DNA from: G963664935 sp963664935
GTDB taxonomy: Bacteria; Pseudomonadota; Gammaproteobacteria; Methylococcales; G963664935
NCBI GenBank assembly: GCA_963664935.2
Contig: CAXXSE010000002.1
Coordinates: forward strand, 372,001 to 436,000
Length of the DNA stretch: 64,000 nucleotides
Direction of reading: 5' to 3'
The notes beneath the pieces are model-generated. The model ran no database searches, had not been told where the DNA came from, and saw only the letters and a list, made by a program, of their open reading frames with translations. Positions 52,689-61,108 of the stretch are shown piece by piece (within the stretch, counting starts at the first letter, position 1; each line of letters begins with the position of its first letter). A program made the translations under genes and the position numbers.

Positions 52689-54560
52689 ATGCCAGAATAT
52701 CTATCACCAGGCGTCTATGTGGAGGAAACCAGTTTCCGGGCTCGCTCTATCGAAGGGGTCGCGACATCTACCGCGGGTTTTGTCGGACAATGCCGCTTTG
52801 GCCCCATTCAAGGCGAACCGGTATTGGTCACTTCATTCGATGAGTTTGAGCGCACCTTTGGCTCGCTTGAAGAGCTCAACTTCGGGGGGACACCAGCAAT
52901 AAACTACCTTGCGCATGCCGTTAATCTATTTTTTGAAAATGGTGGCAAACGCGTGTATGTAGCACGTATATTCCAATCACCGGACGAACAGACTATTGAA
53001 GATGCGACAGGGTTTGGGACGGATCTTATTATCGCGCCGAATCAAACTCGGTTCCGTGCGCGGTTTCCGGGATTAGCGGGAACGCTGAACGTGACCAGTA
53101 CAGGCATTCGCAGTGGAAATCTTCTTATCGGACCTGTCGGGAACCGTCAAGTCAGAGGTCTTAGACCCGGTGACATCGTAGAAGCGGTCGACGGAGCGGT
53201 GAAAAGCCGCCAGGTTGGAATCGCTTCAGCGGAAACTCAAGTGTCTGTCGATACGATCGATACCAGTATGGTCTACTTTGCATCATTCAATGATGATGGC
53301 AAACTCGAACTGCCAAATACAGGCGGAATACTCTATCTTCAAACGGGAGCTTTGCAAACCATCCAAAAGATCAGCTTAACCGTCAGGGTTGGCTCGTCGA
53401 ACAGCAACCGGGAAGATAGCTATCCAGGGCTCTCGACACATCCGGAATCGGATCTATTCATCGGGAAGGTGTTGCGACACGAAGATCCCGATGCGGGCAT
53501 CGAGCCTCCTGTCGATCGTACCGCGCGTATTTATCTTCAGACTACTACGGTTCCGGCGGGGGATGCCCAAAGGCTGATTTACGCAGACCAGTTACTGACG
53601 GGGCTGTTGTCGGGTCTGAATCATCAGCAGACTTTGAACAATGGTACCGACGGTGTTTTAGCGATAGCTGAAAATTTTAAGGGCGGCGGTAGCGATCATA
53701 CGGCAACCGGGCTTATTGCATTAGGCGAGGTTGAAGATATAGCCATTATTGCCGCACCGGGGGCCGCGGCGCTGAGCAATGCTGATGATCGACAGACAGC
53801 CCGTAATTTTCTAATCACCCACTGCGAAAACCTGCGTTACCGTTTTGCCATCATGTCAGCGGATCAAAACCTAGACACAGGGGGTATCCGCGATATACGC
53901 GGCGAGCATGATACCACCTACGGTGCGCTCTATTATCCCTGGCTGGTGGTGCGCAACCCGTTAAATAACATCGGTCAAGGCCGCGACTCGTTGCTATTAC
54001 CCCCTGACGGTGCGATGGCGGGCATTTATGCCCGCTCAGATATCGAGCGGGGAGTTCATAAAGCACCTGCCAATGAGGTGGTACGGAATGTTCTTCGATT
54101 CAGCCGTAATGTCACTAAAGGACATCAGGATACATTGAACCCGGAGGGAATCAATTGTCTGCGGTTTTTCGAAGGGCGAGGATATCGCGTTTGGGGTGCA
54201 CGCACCATGACTTCGGATCCAGAATGGACGTATATCAATGTACGGCGGTTGTTCATTTTTCTCGAACACTCCATCGATCGCGGTACGCAGTGGTCGGTAT
54301 TCGAACCCAATAACGAAACGTTGTGGTTGAAAATCCGACTTACCATTGAATCGTTCCTTTATGACGTATGGCGAACCGGCGCTTTACTGGGTACCAAACC
54401 GGAAGAGGCTTATTTTGTTCGTTGCGACCGAACGACTATGAGTCAAGGTGATTTGGATAACGGACGCCTGATTTGCTTGATTGGGATCGCACCAACCAAA
54501 CCCGCGGAATTTGTCGTTTTCCGTATCGGCCAATGGACCGCCGATGCATCAATTATTTAG
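52689..54560 (+). CDS. eCIS sheath protein 1
   Basis: A 623-residue contractile tail sheath subunit. It starts MPEYLSPGVYVEETSFRARS, the usual sheath N terminus, after a CAGGAG ribosome site, and ends with the conserved block FLEHSIDRGTQWSVFEPNN and PTKPAEFVVFRIGQWT that joins sheath subunits. The middle holds a variable domain exposed on the outside. In PVC-like systems (Pvc2-4) sheath contraction drives the inner tube into the target. Paired with the tube gene at 54599. Confidence 0.95.
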   Translation: MPEYLSPGVYVEETSFRARSIEGVATSTAGFVGQCRFGPIQGEPVLVTSFDEFERTFGSLEELNFGGTPAINYLAHAVNLFFENGGKRVYVARIFQSPDEQTIEDATGFGTDLIIAPNQTRFRARFPGLAGTLNVTSTGIRSGNLLIGPVGNRQVRGLRPGDIVEAVDGAVKSRQVGIASAETQVSVDTIDTSMVYFASFNDDGKLELPNTGGILYLQTGALQTIQKISLTVRVGSSNSNREDSYPGLSTHPESDLFIGKVLRHEDPDAGIEPPVDRTARIYLQTTTVPAGDAQRLIYADQLLTGLLSGLNHQQTLNNGTDGVLAIAENFKGGGSDHTATGLIALGEVEDIAIIAAPGAAALSNADDRQTARNFLITHCENLRYRFAIMSADQNLDTGGIRDIRGEHDTTYGALYYPWLVVRNPLNNIGQGRDSLLLPPDGAMAGIYARSDIERGVHKAPANEVVRNVLRFSRNVTKGHQDTLNPEGINCLRFFEGRGYRVWGARTMTSDPEWTYINVRRLFIFLEHSIDRGTQWSVFEPNNETLWLKIRLTIESFLYDVWRTGALLGTKPEEAYFVRCDRTTMSQGDLDNGRLICLIGIAPTKPAEFVVFRIGQWTADASII

Positions 54561-54598
54561 TGGATAGGTTTCTATTCTGAAGACGAGGAAAAATAACC

Positions 54599-55054
54599 AT
54601 GGCAATTCAAAGAGACGATCCCTATGGCGCATTTAATATCAAGGTCACGATTACGCCGCAATCCGGTAATAAGGTACTCGGCGCCTTCTCGGATGTATCC
54701 GGCCTGAGTACTGAAATAACCTATGCCGATTACCGAGACGGAACCGACCCGAGAAATCGCCCCCGTAAAGTCCCTCTGGCATACAAGGGTGGAGAAGTGA
54801 CGCTGAAACGCGGCCTAATAGGAGGTTTGGATTTATGGGATTGGACCGAACTCGTACGCGTCGGTGATATGTCCGCGAAAGCGACCATAGTGATCGAGTT
54901 AAAGTCAGAGGACAATCAGCAGACGGTTGCAACGTGGGAATTGATCAATGCGCGGCCTTCTAAATGGACGGGGCCAACCCTGGCGGCCAAGGAGGGAAGC
55001 GACGTCGCTATGGAAGAACTGGGACTCGTATGTGAGGACATTTTTTACAAATAA
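54599..55054 (+). CDS. eCIS tube protein 1 (gp19-like)
   Basis: A 151-residue T4 gp19-like inner tube subunit (Pvc1/5 family). DPYGAFNIKVTITPQSGNKV, GAFSDVSGLSTEITYADYRDG and VTLKRGLIGGLDLWDWTELV are typical, as is the C-terminal VAMEELGLVCED. Hexameric rings stack to form the injected tube. Start preceded by GAGGAAAA. Confidence 0.95.
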   Translation: MAIQRDDPYGAFNIKVTITPQSGNKVLGAFSDVSGLSTEITYADYRDGTDPRNRPRKVPLAYKGGEVTLKRGLIGGLDLWDWTELVRVGDMSAKATIVIELKSEDNQQTVATWELINARPSKWTGPTLAAKEGSDVAMEELGLVCEDIFYK

Positions 55055-55099
55055 TAGACGGATATACATTCATTCTTATTTCTGAATAACAACAAACCC

Positions 55100-57298
55100 A
55101 TGACCTTCCCTTCCAGTTATATTGGTGCACCCTGGAAACCAGGATTACCCCCTGGGGTGTATGAAGACCGGCCGATCCAATCGACTGTTCGTGATGTGCG
55201 CATGGATGTTGCCGCCTTTGTTGGTTTAACCGAACGCGGGCCGGTTTCGACACCCGTAATTGTGGAGTCCTGGGAGGCTTTTCGATATCACTTTGGTCGA
55301 CCGGGTGGCGGTCGTTTGTTGCCGGATAGCGTACGCCTGTTTTTTGCCAATGGAGGACGCCGCTGCGTCGTGGTCAGGGCATTGAATTACAGGGCTGCAC
55401 GAACAGCGAAGTGGTTTTTCCCGGTTCTGAAGACAGACAACGGCGATAAAGTTTGTTTTCTGGCGCGCAATCCTGGAAGTTGGGGAAATTGTCCGCATTT
55501 TAAAGTCGATTTTCCTCTGCGGGAATTGCAATTTATTGTGCCACGCCCTGATGATGACCTGCCAACAAACACCGCATTAGCGCGCATTGGCCACGGGTTG
55601 CAACCCGGTGCATTAGTGCGTTTTATTCGCACAAATGCAGGAGAATTGATCGAGAAACTGTTATTTGTCAGTAAAATAATATCCTACAAAAAAGAACGAG
55701 ACCAGATTAAATTCAAACAAAGTATCGACAGTGAATTTCAACTGGATGTGAATACCGTGTCAAGCCTCAATCCGCGGGATACGAAAATTTTCGCAGCGTC
55801 CGAAGTGCGAATAAATCTTGATATCAGTTTGGAACAGGGTACGGATGTGGAACTTGGAGAAAGTTGGCCTAATCTTGCCTTTCATCCTCTGCATACCGAT
55901 TTTATCGTACGCCGATTAGGAAAACGTTCCGCCGGCGAGCGCTATATGCTTGATCAGTCTTACAGTGAACACTATCCTGACGCGGAATTTTTCGGCGAAA
56001 ACCAGATTGACAGTGCATTGTTATCCAGCGATTCTCGCAGGTCCGGTTCCTTTCTGGTTCGACCACCCTGGAATTTATGGAACCAACCGCTGGTTCCCGA
56101 TGCTAAATTGATCGAGTCAGATGCTACCTATGCCAGCAGGCCCTCAGACCTCGATACCGAGCAGATGGGTAACGATGGCGCTCTGGAAATGGAAAGGCAA
56201 CATTTTTTCTCGCGACCTCAAGATAGCCTTGAGGGTATCGATTTAGAGGACGACCGCAAAGGACCTGGACTCTATGTTTTTGCCGACCAACCTTCCCCTC
56301 TGGATGCGCTTAATTCTTATGATGATCCCAATGAAACCGAACCGGTATCGTTAGTATATTTGCCGGATCTAGCCCATCCACGGCAATTTGAAACACTTGC
56401 CGACACCGAAAACTCCACTAAGGAAGAGATGTTACGCTTTGGTAAGTGCGTGTTCCCTGGCACCCCTGCCATGGAGCCGGATTTACCTTATCCTAAACTC
56501 GCTGTTTCCCATGATATTAATGGCTTGCGCGATAAGCATGTTGAACTGGCGCAATGGTGTGAACAGCACTCGGACCGGATTGCCATATTGGATTTGCCAC
56601 CGGGGTTGGTGCCTGGTGAAATAATTAACTGGCGTCGAAGGATTGCATCTCAACGTGCCATACTCTATGCCCCTTATCTCCATATCCGTTCACTTGAGCA
56701 AACAAGATCGAATCCGCTTGTCGTCGGGCCTGGTGGAGCGGTATGCGGCATCATTGCCAAAAAAGAACGTCTTGCAAGGGTACACGCGGCGCCAGCCAAC
56801 GAAGTGCTTGAGGCAGTAGTTTCTCTGCACGAGGATTCTCGTTTGCCTTCCCCAGGTTTCCTACACACCGAACGGGTCAATGCTATCCGTGCTACAGCAT
56901 TCGGGATAACTCTACTTGGTTCTCGCACCACCGATTTAGGACTTGAGTGGACCCATCTTTCCGTGCGGCGCTTGCTGGATTATCTAGAACGACAGCTGGC
57001 GTTGGATACCCGTTGGGCTGTTTTTGAACCTAATAACCGAGCGTTATGGGGGAGACTGACCGATACAGCGGAAGCACGCCTACGTCCACTCCATGACGTT
57101 GGGGCGTTCCAGGGCGCCGGTCCGGCGCAAGCTTACTTCATTCGTTGCGATGGGACGATCAACACAAGCGATGTACTTGATCGTGGCCAAGTCGTCATCC
57201 TCGTGGGAGTGGCGCCATCCGTGCCTGCTGAGTTTATCGTATTTCGGCTCACGCAAATCAACGATGGCGCATCCATAGTGGAGGAATTCCATGGCTGA
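55100..57298 (+). CDS. eCIS sheath protein 2 (large)
   Basis: A 732-residue sheath paralogue, longer than sheath 1. N terminus YIGAPWKPGLPPGVYEDRPI, VAAFVGLTERGPVS; C terminus LERQLALDTRWAVFEPNNRA and PSVPAEFIVFRLTQINDGAS. A large insertion (roughly residues 200-450) holds acidic, aromatic-rich sequence unlike sheath 1 and may decorate the particle or baseplate end. Overlaps the next tube gene by 8 bp. Confidence 0.93.
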   Translation: MTFPSSYIGAPWKPGLPPGVYEDRPIQSTVRDVRMDVAAFVGLTERGPVSTPVIVESWEAFRYHFGRPGGGRLLPDSVRLFFANGGRRCVVVRALNYRAARTAKWFFPVLKTDNGDKVCFLARNPGSWGNCPHFKVDFPLRELQFIVPRPDDDLPTNTALARIGHGLQPGALVRFIRTNAGELIEKLLFVSKIISYKKERDQIKFKQSIDSEFQLDVNTVSSLNPRDTKIFAASEVRINLDISLEQGTDVELGESWPNLAFHPLHTDFIVRRLGKRSAGERYMLDQSYSEHYPDAEFFGENQIDSALLSSDSRRSGSFLVRPPWNLWNQPLVPDAKLIESDATYASRPSDLDTEQMGNDGALEMERQHFFSRPQDSLEGIDLEDDRKGPGLYVFADQPSPLDALNSYDDPNETEPVSLVYLPDLAHPRQFETLADTENSTKEEMLRFGKCVFPGTPAMEPDLPYPKLAVSHDINGLRDKHVELAQWCEQHSDRIAILDLPPGLVPGEIINWRRRIASQRAILYAPYLHIRSLEQTRSNPLVVGPGGAVCGIIAKKERLARVHAAPANEVLEAVVSLHEDSRLPSPGFLHTERVNAIRATAFGITLLGSRTTDLGLEWTHLSVRRLLDYLERQLALDTRWAVFEPNNRALWGRLTDTAEARLRPLHDVGAFQGAGPAQAYFIRCDGTINTSDVLDRGQVVILVGVAPSVPAEFIVFRLTQINDGASIVEEFHG

Positions 57299-57773
57299 TG
57301 AGTTTCTTAGCCAGTTTAACTTTTCCGTCTATCTCACGGTATCCGGTTTTGGTGGTGACGAAAAGCTTGCACAGGATTCTAAGGGCGCTTTTTCGGAGGT
57401 TTCCGGTTTGGAATACAACCTTGAAATGAAGGCTATTCGCGAAGGTGGCTACAATACCGGAGAACGTCAGCTGGTGGGTAAAACCAGCCATACCCCATTG
57501 ATTCTAAAACGAGGGATGACCCGGGATGGGGCATTTTGGGATTGGGTGCAACGCTGTACTAATGGTGTTTTCCCACTGCCGTACATTAGCGGGTCGCTCG
57601 AAGTCTTTTCAGCATACAGCGATCGCAATGCGTCGCAATCTGCCACTTGGCACTTTGTTAACGGCATTGTGACCAAAGTTAAGGCGGCTTATCTGAATGC
57701 AACCGATAGCAGCACGGTGCCGATTGAAGAGCTGCACATCGCCCATGAGGGGTTGGTTAGGGTGCCGACATGA
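57291..57773 (+). CDS. eCIS tube protein 2 (gp19-like)
   Basis: A 160-residue gp19-type tube protein, divergent from tube 1: QFNFSVYLTVSGFGGDEKL, GAFSEVSGLEYNLEMKAIRE, HTPLILKRGMTRDGAFWDWV, VPIEELHIAHEGLVRV. In PVC, Pvc5 is the tube form close to the baseplate, and this is the probable role. It overlaps genes on both sides. Confidence 0.93.
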   Translation: MADEFLSQFNFSVYLTVSGFGGDEKLAQDSKGAFSEVSGLEYNLEMKAIREGGYNTGERQLVGKTSHTPLILKRGMTRDGAFWDWVQRCTNGVFPLPYISGSLEVFSAYSDRNASQSATWHFVNGIVTKVKAAYLNATDSSTVPIEELHIAHEGLVRVPT

Positions 57774-59110
57774 GTGGTCAACTCAAACCCGCTAAGCTCA
57801 CGCCCTATCAGCGTGACGGCAAAAACTTAGACGAGGAAAAAGCAATCTTGCTGGATTTTAACCCGGAATCCTTGGCAATCCAGGTCAAGTCGGGACAGGA
57901 AGCCGATCGTGGACGTCGGGGCCGGCAACAAACGCAACATGTCGCGAAAAGCACTGCAACGCTGTCCTTCGATGCCCTGTTTGACACTACCCGACCCAAT
58001 CCTTCCCGTAGACAGGATCAGGGGATTAATGACGATCCCGAAAAACTGGATGTGCAGCATAAAACCCTTGCAATTGCCAATCTATTGCAAAACGAAGGTG
58101 AGGGTGAGAACGCTGCCCCGCGTCGGGTAAGATTTCATTGGGGTACGGTGATTTTTGATGGAAAGATCGATTCATTTAACGAAACCCTGGATTATTTTTC
58201 GCCCGAAGGCGTGCCGTTGCGTTCGAAAATCAAAATTTCGATCACCGAACAGGATTTTCGCTATAAGGTAGACGCGGAACAGGTCCAAGCGTCCCGGAAG
58301 CCACCTGCGGTGGATGACGCAAACAGCGTTGCCGGTAATAATGATCTCGACTCTCTTTTCGATCTCTCTCCGAGCGGCGGCTTTAACTTCGATCCCTCAC
58401 TTTATCTTTCTTTGGATATACCTGCTGGTGCTTCGTCTTCCGCAGGCATTGATGCGAACCTGGATGTCGAACTTGGATTAGCTGTTGACCTTGGTGTCAG
58501 TGCCGTTGCCGGCGTCAGTCTTTCTACCAGCGCGGCGTTCGATGTTTTCGGGGCCGATATATTGACTGTAAGCTTGGATGGAGATATTGATTTGGGTGTG
58601 GTGGCTGGTGGGGGCTCGAAGCAAACGGCTACACTGATTTCTGAAAACGCACGTGGTGATGCGGCTCGGCCACCGAATGCTTGGGCGCCGGATGGACCGC
58701 AAGCAGGCAGTCAGGCAACACAACTTGCAGCTCGGATCAATGAGCAGCGCAACAGGGGACAAATTAGTACGGATGCCGCTGTTGGCGTTGCCGAAGTGGC
58801 AATTAGTAATTCCGTTGCCGTGGCTGAAGGAAGAAGTAACTGCGATGTTTCGACGCCCTTTATCCCAAGCAATCCGTTGCCGGTCCGCGGTTCACCGCCC
58901 CTCGTCCCAGCTTATTTCGGCCCGCCATTACCTAAAAGTTTGTTTGGAACGCGCCAATCGCCGCGGCCAACCGCGGCACCCAATGGCTACGCTCACCGTC
59001 CATCCTGGGAAGAATTGCTTAGGTCCAGCAGTGAGGCGTCATCTGAAACCGATAATATGCGCGCTTGTTCGTGCTGCCCAAAACGCCAGATACGGAGTGG
59101 ACGATGGTGA
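57770..59110 (+). CDS. eCIS tube/baseplate adaptor (Pvc7-like, CIS_tube domain)
   Basis: A 446-residue protein. The N-terminal 180 residues match the CIS tube-baseplate adaptor family: LLDFNPESLAIQVKSGQEAD, STATLSFDALFDTTRPNPSR, RVRFHWGTVIFDGKIDSFNE, GVPLRSKIKISITEQDF. The remaining part is Gly/Asp/Ser-rich, then Pro-rich, with no recognised LysM. It is longer than Pvc7, and the C-terminal tail ends ACSCCPKRQ. Connects tube to baseplate. Overlaps the next gene by 7 bp. Confidence 0.85.
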   Translation: MSGQLKPAKLTPYQRDGKNLDEEKAILLDFNPESLAIQVKSGQEADRGRRGRQQTQHVAKSTATLSFDALFDTTRPNPSRRQDQGINDDPEKLDVQHKTLAIANLLQNEGEGENAAPRRVRFHWGTVIFDGKIDSFNETLDYFSPEGVPLRSKIKISITEQDFRYKVDAEQVQASRKPPAVDDANSVAGNNDLDSLFDLSPSGGFNFDPSLYLSLDIPAGASSSAGIDANLDVELGLAVDLGVSAVAGVSLSTSAAFDVFGADILTVSLDGDIDLGVVAGGGSKQTATLISENARGDAARPPNAWAPDGPQAGSQATQLAARINEQRNRGQISTDAAVGVAEVAISNSVAVAEGRSNCDVSTPFIPSNPLPVRGSPPLVPAYFGPPLPKSLFGTRQSPRPTAAPNGYAHRPSWEELLRSSSEASSETDNMRACSCCPKRQIRSGRW

Positions 59111-59283
59111 ACATCGAACAATTGCATAGCGAAGTTCTTATAGAAGGACAGCAGGACGAAACGGTGCGCGTGGAAGAAGCCGATAAGCCTGTTGAAGTGC
59201 GTATCGAAGAATTACGCGAAATTGTCAGAGCACTGATGGCGGAAGAATTTGAACGCATGTTGCGGGTCAATTCGTCTGCTTAA
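59104..59283 (+). CDS. Small eCIS protein (Pvc6/DUF5908-like)
   Basis: A 59-residue acidic protein (MVNIEQLHSEVLIEGQQDET, VRIEELREIVRALMAEEFER). Position between the Pvc7-like adaptor and spike, size and helical C terminus match the DUF5908/Pvc6 peptide. Exact role unknown; probably packed in the baseplate. Confidence 0.75.
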   Translation: MVNIEQLHSEVLIEGQQDETVRVEEADKPVEVRIEELREIVRALMAEEFERMLRVNSSA

Positions 59284-59294
59284 GGGTGGGATCT

Positions 59295-60395
59295 ATGACA
59301 GCTCAAGTTAAATCGGAACGCCTTGTTTTTCGTGCCCGTCCGCGCTTCGAGATCGACGGCCAATCGGAACTCCGTCTTAATGAGGATCTAATTCGGCTTG
59401 AAACTCATCAGAATGAAGACGGTCTGGCGCGGTTGGAAGCTGTTTTTAAAAACTGGGGACGCGTCTCCGAAAATTCGGGGACGGGTTTTGTATATTTTGA
59501 TGGTGAAATTCTTGAGCTCGGGCGAGAAATTAAGGTGTTTGCCGGAGAAGTCGACAATGAAGCCAATATTTTTCGAGGTATCATCACGGCAATAGATGGG
59601 GTTTATCCGGAATCGAGGGCTCCGGAGGTTGTGCTGCGTGCGGAAGACAAACTGCAATGGTTGCGGATGACGCAACGTACACGCCTTTTTAGTGAATTTA
59701 CCGATACCGATATTGCCCGTGACGTGGCTGATAGTAGCGGATTCTCTTCCGATGCCCAAGCTGAAGGACCGAGCCATACCGAGTTACTGCAACTTAACCA
59801 GAACGACTTGTCGTTGCTTCGCGAGCGAGCACGTGCCGTGGATGCACGACTCCAAGAACAGGACGGTGTATTGCTGTTCCGACCACGCCGCGAAGATCAG
59901 CCGGAACCGATCCAGCTTACAAGAAAAAATGAATTAATCAACATTCAGGTGTGCGCGGATTTGGCGTATCAGCGAGCCGCGGTTCGCGTACATGGTTATT
60001 CGGTTGCGGATAAAACAGGTATACATGAAACCGCGGATGCTTCCGATGTACGTAATGAAGCGGATAATTCTGGCCGTACCGGACCCGAAATTATTGAAGA
60101 CCTGCAGCCTAATGCTATCGAGTATCTCCATCTGGAAGCACCCGCCACGTCGGAAGAAGCACGGACTTTAGCACAGGCGCGTTTGCGCCGTCGTGCACGC
60201 CGCTTCATTACGGCTCGGGCCACCACTTCGGCCACGCCCGGTTTGCAAGCCGGATCCAAAGTCGATTTTGTCGATCTCGGAGCTTGGTTCTCGGGTATCT
60301 ATCACATTACTCAGATTCGCCATACTTTTGATATGAGGGATGGGCTGCGCAGTCATTTTTACGCTGAGCGGGTTGATCTAGGAGACAGTATATGA
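59295..60395 (+). CDS. eCIS baseplate hub, phage gpD/late-control-like (spike part 1)
   Basis: About 366 residues from the ATG after GGGTGGG (a GTG at 59286 would add three residues). It reads FRARPRFEIDGQSELRLNED, GEVDNEANIFRGIITAIDGV, DTDIARDVADSSGFSSDAQA, LLFRPRREDQPEPIQLTRKN, typical gpD/VgrG N-terminal folds. It forms the trimeric hub to which the spike attaches. Overlaps the next gene by 4 bp. Confidence 0.92.
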   Translation: MTAQVKSERLVFRARPRFEIDGQSELRLNEDLIRLETHQNEDGLARLEAVFKNWGRVSENSGTGFVYFDGEILELGREIKVFAGEVDNEANIFRGIITAIDGVYPESRAPEVVLRAEDKLQWLRMTQRTRLFSEFTDTDIARDVADSSGFSSDAQAEGPSHTELLQLNQNDLSLLRERARAVDARLQEQDGVLLFRPRREDQPEPIQLTRKNELINIQVCADLAYQRAAVRVHGYSVADKTGIHETADASDVRNEADNSGRTGPEIIEDLQPNAIEYLHLEAPATSEEARTLAQARLRRRARRFITARATTSATPGLQAGSKVDFVDLGAWFSGIYHITQIRHTFDMRDGLRSHFYAERVDLGDSI

Positions 60396-61108
60396 GTTTC
60401 CCAATGCCCTCTTTTATACCCACCGGACCCGAAAGCGAATCCCTCCGCCATCGGTTGTTTGGCGTTTATTCGGCCATAGTTACGGAAGTCACGGACCCGG
60501 ATAGCCAGGGCCGGGTACAAATCGAACTGCCCTGGGTGCATGAAAACGATGCCGTGCAGGCGCATGTTTGGGCGCGGCTTTCAACGGTGATGGCCGGTAA
60601 TGACCGGGGTACCTGGTTCATACCCGAGGTGGGTGATGAAGTACTGATTAGTTTTGTAGCTGGCGATCCACGTTGGCCAGTGGTTTTGGGTGCGCTTTGG
60701 AATGGTGTCGATGCACCCCCGGAGACCATGGATAGATCAGGTGAAAACAATCTGCGCGGCATTACCTCGCGCTCCGGCCACAAATTGACATTCGATGATA
60801 CAGCCGGAAGTGAAAAAGTAGAGGTGATTACCCAGGGTGGTCACACCTTGGTATTGGATGACGCCGGCGCCATTAGCGTGCACCACAGCGGCGGCGCCGA
60901 AATCAAGATTGAGCCATCCGGAATGATCACTATTACCGCTTTGAATCAAGTCGTAATCAAGGCGCCATCCGGTATGAAGATTGAAGCCGCTCAATTGACT
61001 GTAGACGCGCCAATATCGAAATTCTCCGGCGTGGTGAAAGCGGAGACGGTCATCACCAATGCAGTGGTGTCTTCAAGCTATACGCCGGGGGCGGGAAATG
61101 TATGGTAG
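60392..61108 (+). CDS. eCIS spike, gpV/VgrG C-terminal-like (spike part 2)
   Basis: A 238-residue protein. RLFGVYSAIVTEVTDPDSQG, RVQIELPWVHENDAVQAHVW, GTWFIPEVGDEVLISFVAGD and WPVVLGALWNG are the gp5/VgrG OB-fold; the following repeats (HTLVLDDAGAISVHHSGGAE, IEPSGMITITALNQVVIKAP) form the beta-helical needle. Normally fused to the hub in PVC8, here separate. Overlaps genes on both sides. Confidence 0.93.
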   Translation: MSFPMPSFIPTGPESESLRHRLFGVYSAIVTEVTDPDSQGRVQIELPWVHENDAVQAHVWARLSTVMAGNDRGTWFIPEVGDEVLISFVAGDPRWPVVLGALWNGVDAPPETMDRSGENNLRGITSRSGHKLTFDDTAGSEKVEVITQGGHTLVLDDAGAISVHHSGGAEIKIEPSGMITITALNQVVIKAPSGMKIEAAQLTVDAPISKFSGVVKAETVITNAVVSSSYTPGAGNVW

